Shown here: positions 34,011 to 45,190 of the stretch, in pieces
How the letters are laid out: every line of letters begins with the position of its first letter
Position numbering within the stretch: position 1 is the first letter of the stretch
Assembly (NCBI GenBank): GCA_022702705.1
Contig: CM040424.1
Span: 140,541,665 to 140,605,664, forward strand
Source: Papilionanthe hookeriana x Papilionanthe teres
Lineage: Eukaryota; Streptophyta; Magnoliopsida; Asparagales; Orchidaceae
Reading direction: 5' to 3'
DNA: 64,000 nt
Position numbers and translations under genes: made by a program
The notes under the pieces: model-generated
The model's input: the letters and a program-made list of their open reading frames with translations, nothing else
Database searches by the model: none
What the model was told of the DNA's origin: nothing

Positions 34011-35139
34011 GTATCCCTCGAAGGAGGCAACATACGGCTGCTAACAAGATTTCCCACGATCTAAATGAAAGTACTGAATTTATTTAGTTGATTTTGGTAA
34101 ATTTATCTGGAGTAAGTTAATCTGAAGAAAATAGTGGTGTCGGAAGGAGGGAATTGTGGGATCCTAACTGGTGTCGCTTTAATCAACTAGAATATTCCTC
34201 TAATAAGATATTAAGACACCTCAATTTAAACATCTCTAAAACATGATACTTCTCTCATCTTTGCAATTTGACACTTCCAAAATTAAACCTGCTGTAATGA
34301 GGGGCTTGGAGCATACACAATGGGCAGCATGGTCATCTTCAACTATAAAACTCCTTCCTTAGAAATAAACAACAAGCCATAGAACTTCGAGGTAGTTTAT
34401 CTAGTTCAACATAAACCCTCGTTTTATCCCTTTAGGCCTTTACACTTCGTGCAATATAAGTCCTAACTTGTCTTAAGATTCTGAGGTTGTCATCGGGTAT
34501 GACATAAGTCCTCCTATCTTCCAGGCCATTCACATGATCGGTATCAAGTGAATGTATGCCCTAAATAATAAAATTGGCAGATGAAAAATGAAATAATTAT
34601 GTCAATTTGAAGCCAAATAATAGGATAGTTTGGGAAATTGCCAAGATTCTTCTTAGAGATATGTTTTCTCCTAGCTTTCTCTCCGTTTGGATTCCTATAA
34701 TAACTGCTCCAAACTTAAGCCATTCACCTATTGGATTTCCTATTATCACATTATCTTGAAGATCCTTCCATTTGGAAGTCATGAAAATAATATTTCCTGA
34801 TCTATATCAAGAGTTTTCTTAGGTGACTAATGTTATCTAAGATGTAATTAATTGTAGGGGTTTGCCTTTATAGGAAACCTAAAGATCTAGATTAATATAA
34901 ACTATATCTAGTTGCTTCATATTAGATAGAGGAAGTTTTCAGTCAACATAAATGGTTCGCAGACCAAACGGATGTCATGGATTCTTTAGTTTATTTGGTC
35001 AAGGCTCACCACGAAGCAATGCATCCATTCTTCGGGATAGATACATGACTTGTAGTGTAGTGCTCGATTATTTAAACTATTGCATATATGAGATTGGTTT
35101 GATTTTACATTTTAAAAAAACTTAAATTAATTTTTTTCC

Positions 35140-35143
<4 letters not shown>

Positions 35144-35188
<45 letters not shown>
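35144..35188. repeat. (TA)n tract at LINE A 5' junction
   Basis: About 22 TA units between truncated X-d and the 5'-truncated start of LINE A. Confidence 0.95.
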
Positions 35189-35190
<2 letters not shown>

Positions 35191-35211
35191 CTAAAGGCCT
35201 AAAGAAATGGA

Positions 35212-36682
35212 ATTGGAATACACTCTGGGGATATCTTCAAGGCTGAGGATGCAGCTCAACATAAAGTAAACCTGCTGGAGGAGAAGATTAAGACCGACAT
35301 TTCTGTTGAAAGTGAGTCCTATCAGGCTCAGGAGGAATTACTTAAAGCTATCCAACTGCAGGAACGAGTTTTAAAACAAAAAGCAATTGTCAATATTTTT
35401 AAGGATGGGGATAGAAATACCAAATTCTTTCATGCATTTATCAAATACAGAAGGAAATGTAACACTGTGCATACCATCCAATCTGATAATGGTAACATTC
35501 TGAAGGACAATACTGCTATTGCCATGGATGTTGTTAAGTACTTCAGCACTCTTCTGAACCCATCAACAGCTGTGAGAAATGAACTGGAGGGCTCCATCTT
35601 TATGGGGGAATTGCAGTTTGTTAACTCTCTCAGCTTAACTGATATACCAAATGAAACTGAAATCTGGGCTGCTCTCTCCACTATAGATAGTAACAAGACT
35701 GCAGGGCCTGATGGTTTCACTGCAAATTTCTACAAGAAGGCTTGGCACCTGGTTAAAAAGTAGGTCTGCAGCTCTATTCAATCTTTCTTCCAGGGTCAGA
35801 ATATTCCTAACTACTTCAGCCACTTAAATCTTGTGTTGATTCCCAAATCTGAATCTGCTAAGCACTGGAGTCACTACAGGCCCATTTGCTTGTCATCTGT
35901 TATTAGTAAAATTATCAGTAAAATCCCGGTGAATAGACTTCAACCCCACTTAGATAAGATCATTTCCCTAACCAATCAGCTTTGTTCGTGGAAGATCTAT
36001 TTCAGACAATGTACTGTTGGCACAGGAGTTGCTGTTGGACTTAGATAAAACCTGCAGGGGGGGTAATCTCATTTACAAACTAGACATCAGTAAAGCATAT
36101 GACACTATTGATTGGAAGTTCCTAATGGAGGTACTTTCTGCTAAAGGATTTTCTAGGCATTTCTGCAATATCATTAGCAGATGGCTTCAGTCCACTAGCC
36201 ATTCCATCCTTCTTAATGGATGCTCCTGGGGAAATTTCAAAGCTAGTAGGGGACTCAAACAAGGTGATCCTTTGTCCCCCACCCTTTTCATATTGGCCAT
36301 GGATTATCTTTCCAAAATGCTTAACTCTCAAGCCTTCATACAACAACACCACAGATATCATCATAGATCAACCTTGCATATCTCACACCTTATGTATGCA
36401 GATGATGTAATAATTTTTTCCAATGCTCAAAAGAATATAGTAAAACATTTAATGAAAAGTCTCCAATTGTTTCAATCTTCTTTTGGTATGAGCCTCAACT
36501 TGCAAAAATGCCATATCATCTGCCCTTGTAAACTGTCCATGAGCCTGAAAAACTGGATAAGGGAGTACACTGGTTTCTCTTGTCTCACAGGAAATCTGAA
36601 TTATCTTGGGGTTCCCCTTCTCAAAGGAAGAGTTAAGCAAACACACTTTGAATCCATTCTGCAAAAAATCCAAGCTCGCTGA
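35212..36682 (+). pseudogene. LINE A ORF2: RT domain
   Basis: The frame gives FKDGDRNTKFFHAFIKYRRK (linker), KTAGPDGFTANFYKKAW, VLIPKSESAKHWSHYRPICL (RT blocks 1-2), and after a frame change near 35985 KLDISKAYDTIDW (block with first catalytic Asp), RGLKQGDPLSPTLFILAMD and MYADDVIIF (catalytic box intact), then LNLQKC and NYLGVPL. Breaks: a TAG replacing a sense codon at 35761-35763, a frameshift near 35985, and the TGA at 36680. RT would copy LINE RNA at the nicked chromosome. Apart from those lesions the domain is well preserved. Confidence 0.92.
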
Positions 36683-37853
36683 CAAGCCGGTCTCATTCCT
36701 TCCTTTCAAGTGGGGGTAGAATTACCCTCCTCAAAAAGCATACTCACAACCTTCCCATCTGATATTCTGCAGATGATCTCCATGACTAAATCCACCCAAG
36801 TACAGATGGAAAGAATTTGTAATAGGTTCTTTTGGGCTGGGAAAAGGAAGCAGATTCATTGGTTTTCATGGCAGAAGGTAGCCAAACCCACTTGGGCTGG
36901 TGGCCTTGGCTTCAAAAGCTTAAACCATCTTTCCTTAGTGAATCAATGCAAGTTGTGGATTAAATTCAAAGCACAGAACTCATTGTGGGCTAAATTCATG
37001 AAAGGTAAATACTGCAAAGCTTTACATTCCTCTCTTGTTACCAGGAAACTTGGGGATTCCAGAATCTGGACTGCCATGTTAAAAGTCAGGGATACTGCTG
37101 ATTCTCTGGTCACCTGGGAGCTAGGGCATGGTAATCTGTCATTTTGGCTGGATATATGGTGTCCTGAGGAGTGGCTATCTCATGTTCCTAATGTTCTGAA
37201 GGATCCTAACGTGAGAGTGGCCGATTCGTCGGGATAATGGTTCCCGGTCTCCGACAAAACTATATTCACTCGATCCAAACTCCTTCAATTCAGCATATTA
37301 CTTCAATTCCTATAATCAACCACAAGCCAGACAGAATCATATGGGCTGCATACAAAAATCAAAGTTTGTCTAAAGCAATTTATGCTAAAGTTGTTAACTG
37401 GCAGGTTTTCCCTGGAGGTTCTCTTATCTGGAATAAATACATCACCCCATCAATGTCATTCTTCAGCTGGAAAATGCTCCATATATTGTACCAACTGATG
37501 ACCTGCTTAAACTTAAAGGATTGAGGGGACCCTCCATCTGCAGATTGTGTAGATTGAATGAGGAGTCTGCTAGGCATCTCTTCTTCCACTGCAGCTTTTC
37601 TCAGCAAGTTTGGACTCTCTGTATAAAGCATTTCATGGTAAATCTGCTAACCCTGTCATGGCTTGATTTCTGGGACAGTTGGTATGACTGGCAGAGGGCC
37701 AAGACGGGACAAATTCCACTAATTCTTGCTTGGTTCATTTGGAAATGTAGAAACCACTCAGCCTTTGATGACCACAAACCTTGTGTAATCAAAGTGGCAA
37801 ATAATTGCATCAGTTTTATCAGAAAGCTGAGTAAATGGAAAGGTTTCCCTTAG
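36683..37853 (+). pseudogene. LINE A ORF2: region between RT and RNase H
   Basis: Two main open pieces: 36710-37237 with FFWAGKRKQIHWFSWQKVAK and WAGGLGFKSLNHLSLVNQC, and 37521-37853 with RGPSICRLCRLNEESARHLF followed by FHCSFSQQVW, the C-x2-C-x9-H-x4-C zinc motif (zf-RVT type) that follows RT in plant LINEs and gene-derived copies. Frames change near 37230 and 37520. The zinc motif is thought to bind RNA or DNA; its Cys and His residues are intact here. Confidence 0.88.
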
Positions 37854-37889
37854 ATTTTCCCTTTAAACACAACAGACAAAAGACCCCCC

Positions 37890-38414
37890 ACTAGTATAAC
37901 TTTAGTAACCTGGCAACCCCCTCATACACCTTTTATCAAAGCTAACACTGATGGTAGCTTCACTTCCTTGGGGGCTGGGGTGGGTGGGGTGTTTAGAAAT
38001 CCCATGGGAAGGTGTATTCTTTTCTTCCAAATCCCTGTGGCTGCTAAGGATGCTCTTGAGGCTGAATTCATTGTTGTGTACTGGGCTTTTAAACTTGCAT
38101 CATACTTTCATTGGAAATTTCTTATAGTGGAAGTAGACTCATCCACTATCATCACTTCTATGAACACTGAAGAAACCCTCCCTTGGCATCTTCAATTGTG
38201 GCTCAATAAAATCAGCAAACTTAAAGAATTTTGTATGCACCAATTTCAGTTCATATTCAGGGAAGGCAACAGACCAGCAAACTGGCTGGCAAGAAATGCC
38301 TTAGCTACTGGAACCAGTGCAATTTCTGCCTCCTTCCCCACTCCCCTAATTTATCTGTTGAATGGAGATCAGTTAGCAATTCCCAATATCAGAGCCAACC
38401 TCCATACCTGTTGA
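37890..38414 (+). pseudogene. LINE A ORF2: RNase H domain
   Basis: Opens with FIKANTDGSFTSLGAGVGG (first catalytic Asp in TDGS), then DALEAEFIVVYWAF (Glu), LIVEVDSS (Asp), and ends FREGNRPANWLARNA. The last block normally reads ADWLA or ADxLA, so the fourth acidic residue is Asn here. The domain belongs to the RVT_3 type found at the end of plant LINE ORF2 and runs to the stop at 38412. It lies in a different frame from the preceding zinc-motif segment. RNase H removes the RNA strand of the RNA-DNA hybrid. Confidence 0.9.
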
Positions 38415-38642
38415 TTTACTGGGATTTTTGGCACCATGGCTGGTTCTCTTTTTCTCCTAGAATTTCTTGTCCTGCTGGGGTACTTCTTGGTTGTAACTTC
38501 TTTATTGGAATGTTTTGTTAGCAAGAGTTTATTGGCTTGTTTCCAAGAGGTTTTCTTTTTTTTTTTGGCTTTTAGGAAGGTTACAATGTATCTTGTAAGA
38601 ACTATTTTTATTAACATGTAGGGAGCCTCTGCAGCTCCTTTC

Positions 38643-38645
<3 letters not shown>

Positions 38646-38676
<31 letters not shown>
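38646..38676. repeat. (TA)n tail of LINE A / 5' boundary of LINE B
   Basis: About 15 TA units at the 3' end of LINE A; LINE B's 5' untranslated part starts at once (ATGGCGGCTGAGG). Confidence 0.95.
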
Positions 38677-38678
<2 letters not shown>

Positions 38679-39032
38679 GGCGGCTGAGGAGGGAAGTGCT
38701 TTGCTAGGGTTTTAATGGCTTCCCTGGCGGCACAAGGGACTTTCAGGTGGTGGTTGTGCTGTGGTGGTGATTTGTGGTTGTCAGGTAAGAGTTTTGGAGG
38801 TGACATAGGCGCTTTTGATGCTCTTGGTGTCATCCCGAGAAACTTCCTAATTGAATTTTAGGGGGTACTGTTACATTGTCTCTTTTTCCTGGAGGGGTCT
38901 TCTCTGGTTTCTATCCCTATTTGAGTTCTGGGGTGCTTCCTGGTTGAGGTTGTGATAACCTTGGTATCGGGTTGGAGTTCCTATCAGTTTTCTTTTTGGT
39001 TTTTCTTGTTCTGATTTGCTGGAAGTCCTCTC

Positions 39033-39831
39033 TATGGCTCCCACATTTCCCATTGATGTTGAATTCAATGCTCAATGAGCCATAGCCACTTTTGCTGGTG
39101 TTGTTGGTAAAGACCTAACTCCTCATAAGAGCTTTAACCATTTAATATTTCCTCAAGCTTTGCATGATGATGCTGCTAGCATAAGCACTTGTCCTTATAT
39201 TCGACCTGTTGGGTAGAAGGATGGCAGACTACTATTAGCTTTACTTCCCAAGAGATGAAGACATTAATTGATGCAGTTAAGTTCACCTTAGTTGGAAAAT
39301 TCCATTTTGGGCATCCCAAAATGGATTCTGTAAGGAATTTTTTCACAGAACTGACATTAATTGGAACTTGGAAGCTTGGTCTGCTTGATGGCATACATTT
39401 ATTAATCTGACTTTCTAATGAGGAAGATTATGCAATACTTTTTGCTAAGCAAACTCTTTTTATAGTTGGCACCCCTATGAGGCTCATTAAATGGACACCT
39501 AACTTTGACCCATTAAAGGGACCCCCCATTGTTCCTATGTAGTTTAAATTCCCTAAACATCCTATACAGTTATATCACCCCAATGATTTATTCATTGTCA
39601 GCTATGCTCTTGGCTCCCCACTCAAGCTTGACTCCCCTACTTATGACATGGCTCACCCTACTGCTACTAAAGTCCAAGTAGAAAGAGATATCACTCTGCC
39701 AGATCTGGATAAAATATGGATAAAGGTTGATGATGAAGGTTTTTGGCAAAATTTTGTAGTGGAACAAAAGCCCCTTTATTGTTCCCACTATAGAATATTT
39801 GGCCATCAGATAGATATTTGTTATAGGTTAC
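39033..39831 (+). pseudogene. LINE B ORF1, N-terminal part (DUF4283 type)
   Basis: Starts MAPTFPIDVEFNAQ and meets a TGA. After it comes FNHLIFPQALHDD. A frame change leads to ISFTSQEMKTLIDAVKFTLV and GKFHFGHPKMDSVRNFF, the nucleic-acid-binding DUF4283 pattern of plant L1 ORF1. Later ALGSPLKLDSPTYDMAHPTA and ARVQVE-like VQVERDITLPDLDKIWI come before a zinc knuckle (YCSHYRIFGHQIDIC; the second Cys of the usual CxxC is Tyr-shifted, C-x-x-Y). X-e interrupts it right after. ORF1 would coat LINE RNA. Confidence 0.85.
39827..39831 (+). other. Target site duplication of X-e, left copy
   Basis: GTTAC; the right copy at 47313-47317 is ATTAC. One transition separates them. Confidence 0.75.
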
Positions 39832-42188
39832 TGTTGACCTCATTTTTGATGAGGTCTTCTCTTCTTCGCTTTAGTACTTAGGATCTAGCCTTAGGCTTTT
39901 CCTTTGACTATCTTAGAGGACTAGAATTGGGACCCACCTTTTAGAAATTCAAACCACTTCTTAACTCCCCGCAAACTCCACAAACTTGACCGTAGACCCC
40001 TAATCACCTGAGGGTTGAAATCAAATGTGGAAGTTTAAAGGATGAGTTCCTATGGGACTCTTTGGGCCTTAGGACCGCCCTGGGTGGCCCCGGTCCGGTG
40101 AAGGGGCCGACTTACACACACACTACACCTATACACTACACTTTCACACACCTATACCTAACTCGACCTCCCGACTCATGTAGGTGATTCACATGGGTGG
40201 TCCTTAACCCCTAAGCCCTTGCGCAAGAGGGTTAGGAACAACATAAGTGAATGCCTCAAATGAGTCCCTTCATGGCTCATGTGGGCTTGATGTGGCTTCA
40301 TGGCTCAACCAAAATGATTTCATTCCACTCAAATTTACCCAATCTTCAATTTTCCAAATTTTTAATTTTTGACCACCGGGACCCTACACCCGCTTAGCCT
40401 ACCCAAAACCCTTGAAACTACCCAAATTTCTCAAAAATTTCCAAATCACCCAAGATTCCTCAAAATCATTCCTAAACATTTTCACATCACTCAAATTGAT
40501 CACCCATACCCAAAAATATCAAAAATTCCAAGAAAACATCCCAATACCCTCCAAATACCCAAAATACCCCTCTTGACCCAAAAATCTAAAAATTCCGAAA
40601 ATTCCCAGAAAATTCCAGAAAATCCCAAATATTCCCAATTTCATTTTGTTCAACTACACCATGGGCCAATTTTGTCAATTTACCCTACTTTTGTCAAAAC
40701 CCCCAATTTGACCCATTTTAACCCAAAGTGAACCCAATGCCAAACCAAACCTATCCAATTGACCCAAATTCTGGTCCAACTCAATTCTAAACTTCATTTC
40801 AACATTCCCAACACCAATCTAGACAAAATCCAAGTTTAATTTGATTGACATTTGGATCCAATTTCACTTTTAGCCTCAAAGCCCAATTTGGACCCATGAC
40901 CCAAACCTAACCCAAACTCACCCAATTCAACTCCAATTAACCCCAAATCTTTTCTAAATCTTCCTTAGCATCCCCACAAGCATAACACTAACATGATTTG
41001 CCCAAAATTTTGACCCAAACCCCACTCAAATTCAACCCAAAGCTAAAAGGCCCAATTTTGACCTAAACCCAAACCTAATCCAAATGGGCCCAAACCCCAA
41101 AATCAAAGCCCAACCAAAGTCAAAACCTCTTTGAAACACTCCCATAGACATTTCTCAACATTAATTTTACATCAATTTCAACCCTAGCCCAACATTGGCC
41201 CAACTTGGCCCACTTGGACCTATATTGGCCCATTCACCAAAAGAGCCCAAATTCAACCCAAATCACTCCCAATTTGCTTCAAGTCACTCATGATACATCC
41301 ATGAGCTAAACCCAACAATTATTTGGCCCAACCTCTTTACAAAATTTCATCCCAAAATCCATTTTAAAATTCAAAAGCCCACTTTCCTAAACCATTTTAA
41401 AAGCCCATCCTTCACCACATCCAAAGGCCCAAGATTGGTCCCAAAGCCCATATGATATTTCTCTACATCATCCATTCAATTAAAATCATCCCTAAGTCCT
41501 AAATTCATCATCAAATCATTCCAAATCAAGTCTCATACAAATTTCCATCAAATTACCAAAAATTCCTAAAATCCATTTTTATGAAATTGACTCAACCTTT
41601 TCCCGAAGCCAAATGGAGCCATGAAGCCATGCACAAGCCATATGCAAGCCATGGCAGACCACTTTACACATCACCATGTCATTTTTGGCAAAAGGAGGGA
41701 GTCCTTTAATGATTCCCTTAAGGGTGATTTAGCCACTTCCATGACTCCACTAAACCATGCTTAAACTTAATTGTACTTGGATGGTGACCCTTCCCCACTA
41801 ATTAAGCTGACCTAAACCACTTTATCTTCAGCCCAAACTAGCCATGGGAAGGTGCACCTAGCCCAATCCATCCATTTGACCAATTTGAGCCAAAATATAC
41901 CCTTACCCCATTCTACTTTGATTCAAACACTTTACACATGTCCAAGCCCAATTGCCTTCACCAACTTCAAGCCCCGGATCTCCCGACCCCGAGAGTGACC
42001 AATGCACGGCCGGCCGGCCACCGTGTCGCCGGAAAACACCATGGCCGAGAGCTCACATGTGAGCCCAACTTGGAATTCTCACCGCTGAGCCGCCCCATCC
42101 CCAGTGGCCATCGGAGCTCGTTCTTCTCTTGCCAAGAGCAGGCTGATCCCAAGCCTTAACTCTCCCCAGGAGGCCCTCCACCCTCTCC

Positions 42189-42196
42189 TATTTAAA
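42189..42196 (-). promoter_or_regulatory. TATA-like box of X-e
   Basis: TTTAAATA on the - strand in the context GAGAGGGGTGGTGTTTAAAT, matching the block at 26790-26808 in X-c. Confidence 0.45.
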
Positions 42197-44799
42197 CACC
42201 ACCCCTCTCGGCCATGAGAGGTGCCGAAACAAACCTTAAGGAAACTGCGCCAAAATTGTTCCGTACTCCTCCCCATACACAGAGCACTTGATCCCCACCG
42301 AGATCCCTCTCGCCATTTCTTCTCTGCGAGCTTAATTTCGTAGTTGAAATCTAGGCCCAAAACCAGGACACTTCTCCACAGTGAGCCAATCCTCAAATTG
42401 ATTGGTTCTACACCTTCACCAGACCAAGGGAAGGTGTCCACCAGTAAAAGCCCCATCTCTAGGCCACCCAATTGCTCCAGCCTCCAAGCTTTGTGATCGG
42501 GCTTGGTCGAAATCACACCTAGATAATTCACCGGACCGGGAGACTTCATCCGGAGCTTGCGGGATCCAATCGAAGGTGCAACAACTCTCGGATCGAAGCC
42601 ACACTTCTCCGAGCAAAGGTATGGCCTCACTCTTCTTCCCGAGCTTCCGAACATTCTCCATTTTTATCGCATAAATTTCATCCCACATAAACCGTATAGA
42701 TGTGTTCGTCTTCTCAAGACGAATCCATAGAGCATAAGAACATGAAAATCCATCGAGTATCGAGTGAGATCTTAGGGATTTAGTGTGGACGGCTCTCGGG
42801 CGAGGACGCTCGGGGACGATGAACGGATGCCGTCCATTCAATACACGCGCGGACGGACGGCTCGGATGGCGTCGGACCGGGAGACGATACGAGAACCGCG
42901 GGGCTGGGGCCGCCGACTCAAGCCGCCGCGTCGAATGGGAGCGCGACGCGTGTGCGTTCGGAGTCGCCAAGGTTGACGCGGCGCGCGTGGATAAATAGAA
43001 AATTAGGGATTTTTCTATTTATTTAATTCCCTAAACTTCAAAAATTCATAACTTTGTGTAGGAAAATCATAAAATAAAATAAAAAATACCCTCTTGCTCA
43101 GTGAACGGAGGAGAATAATGTGGAAAAGAAATTATTTAATTTCATCAAGTATTTTATTTTTAATAATTTATTTACTCTCTACATATTTTTAATTCTCCAT
43201 GCATGTATACAATTCACCATGGCATGAGACCATAGGGCTTTTGAAGCCTCCGAATTTGGGAACATTCCCCGAATTTTCCAAAGTTAGAGGCCATCCCTAC
43301 GAAGAGTTATTGATTTTTCAAATTCATGTTACCGTTTTGAGTATTTTAATTCCAATAAATAGCATGTTGTGAAATAAATTCTAGGAAAATTTGGTGATAT
43401 TCCTTATGACCAGCAGGACCCTAGAAAAATAGGTTTTGAGTTAGTCCATTTAAAACAACCCTAATTGGCTTAAACACCCAAAATAGATCTCTAATTAATT
43501 AGAGCTAACCATACATCAAATTGACTTGAAAATAATTCTCCACTGACCTTTAGGATCATAGGAACCCACCATAAAAATTTGAGGTCAATTGGACTTGGTT
43601 AGCCCTACTAATTGGGTTGATTAAGCCATTTAGTCATTTTAAACTTTAAAAATTCATAACATTCAAAATACTTTTTAAAAATTCACCAAATTAGTTTTGG
43701 AGCCTCTCTAATATCAGGGGAATTTAAGAAAATTAAAATTTTAATTTTCTAAAAAAGTTGATTTTTTAATATTATTTTAATATTTTAATAATTAAAAAAT
43801 AATAAAAATCACAAAAATAATAAAATTCCCCAAAATGTCACATTTTGAATTTTAATCACTTAGGGACAAACCCCATATTTTTCTTAGGTCTATTTAGTGA
43901 GATATTAAATTTTAAAGCTCTAGGGTAATTTTAAAATTAAAAAAAATGTATTTTCTAGCATTTTCACTAAAATAATTATAATAAATCATAGAAAAATCAG
44001 AAAATTGAAAATTTTGATTCTCTGATTTCCTTGATATCAGAGAGATTTTTGAAAAATATAAAATTCATTTTTCAACATTTATTTTATTTTTAAATTAATT
44101 AACACTCCAAAATTTAAAATAATTATAATAAAAATAATATAATTCAAAAAATCACCAAAATTGGTCCAAGTGGTCCTCTCATCATTAGGAATGTCCCCTA
44201 ATTTTCTTAAGGACAGAAACTTTCTCTTGGTCATGTTATTAAATTTTCCTTGGAAATCTCTATTTTCCACCAAAAATAATTATATAAATAAATTAAATAC
44301 AGAAAAATCACATTTTCTCCTCTCATGTCTTTATTGACATATGAGTGAAGTCATATAAAAATTTCAAGTTCATTTGAGTTCAATTTAGTGAGTTATGAAA
44401 TTATTAAGCTTAAAGGGTAAAGTGGTAATTAAAATTTTTAATCCTTAATTAAAACTTTAGGTTTAATAAAAAATTAACAAGTAAAACATTTGATCCTAAT
44501 CTGATTTGGACGATTGAAATTTAAATGATTAAAGGGTAGAAACCCATTAAGCAATTTAAAATAATTAAACCTTAATTAAATAATTGATTAAATTTGGAGG
44601 AATAATAAAATTGGAATTATTAAAATAGGGATATTATTAGGAAGATATTTATTCTTTAATTTAAAAATCCCTAAATTAATTACTTCATTAATATTCAATT
44701 CTTAATTAAAATGATAACTCAAATTCAAAACATTAAAAGACTTAATCATTAAACTAAAATTAAATTATTAAACTCTTTTAAAATTTCAATTAAAATTAA

Positions 44800-45190
44800 A
44801 AATAAAATTAAATTAAAAATTAAATTAAATTAAGTAAATTAAATTGAATTAAATTAAATTAAATTAAATTAAAATTAAAAGTTGAATTAAATTAAATTAA
44901 ATTAAATTAAATTAAATTAAATAAACAAATTAAATTAAATTAAATGAATTAAATTAAATTAAATTAAATTAAATTAAATAAATAAAACCAAATTAAATTA
45001 AGTTAAACCAAATTAAAAATAAATTAAATTAAATTTAATTAAATTAAATTAAATTAAATTAAATCAAATTAAATTAAAATTAAATCAAATCAAATTAATT
45101 TAATGTAACATCAAATCAAACTGAATTGAATTAAATTGAATTAAATAGAATTAAAATTCAATTAAATTAAATTAAATTAAATTAAGTTGA
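44800..45190. repeat. (TTTAA)n array in X-e
   Basis: AATTAAATTAAATTAA-type array on the + strand with scattered GAATT and AAATC variants, at the same position in X as the array in X-c. Confidence 0.95.

Larger units (their letters stand above)
28837..35142 (-). mobile_element. Main piece of X-d, interrupted by solo LTR4
   Basis: Read on the - strand from 35142 (X position about 135, GAAAAAAATTAATTTAAG) it follows X-c block by block: ATCCGTTTGGTCTGCGAACC (34950-34970), CTATAATTAATTACATC-like (34838-34855), CACCAGTTAGGATCCCAC (34164-34181), a Tyr-rich AT segment, and the TATA region (TGGCTTAAATAAAAG around 29057). It then meets X-c at 28837 and continues in 21752-21161. The solo LTR at 32426-34010 interrupts it. 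It has fewer CpG sites and is more diverged than X-c, consistent with its being the older, invaded copy. No reading frame in it is conserved in the others. Confidence 0.8.
35189..38645 (+). mobile_element. LINE A: 5'-truncated L1-type LINE
   Basis: Begins inside ORF2, in the linker between endonuclease and RT (KKWNWNTL), and runs through RT, the Cys/His motif region and RNase H to a 3' untranslated part, ending with a (TA)n tail at 38646-38676. ORF1 and the endonuclease are absent, as is usual after incomplete target-primed reverse transcription. It is the same family as LINE B. Stops and frameshifts make it inactive; the coding pieces are listed separately. Confidence 0.9.
38677..39831 (+). 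mobile_element. LINE B, 5' part (5' UTR and start of ORF1)
   Basis: A G/T-rich, relatively GC-rich 5' untranslated region of about 355 bases precedes ORF1. The copy is split at 39831 by X-e and resumes at 47313. Both halves together give about 5.7 kb, the length of a full plant L1-type element, so LINE B appears full length. Confidence 0.88.

Noticed and set aside
36122..36709. Antisense ORFs inside the LINE A RT
   Set aside because: They overlap the RT on the opposite strand and show no independent features; shadows of the real frame.
42079..42654. 191-codon open frame on the sense strand of X-e
   Set aside because: The equivalent frame in X-c is shifted in the middle and the residues are not conserved; the region is GC-rich, which favours long chance frames. 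Treated as non-coding LTR.
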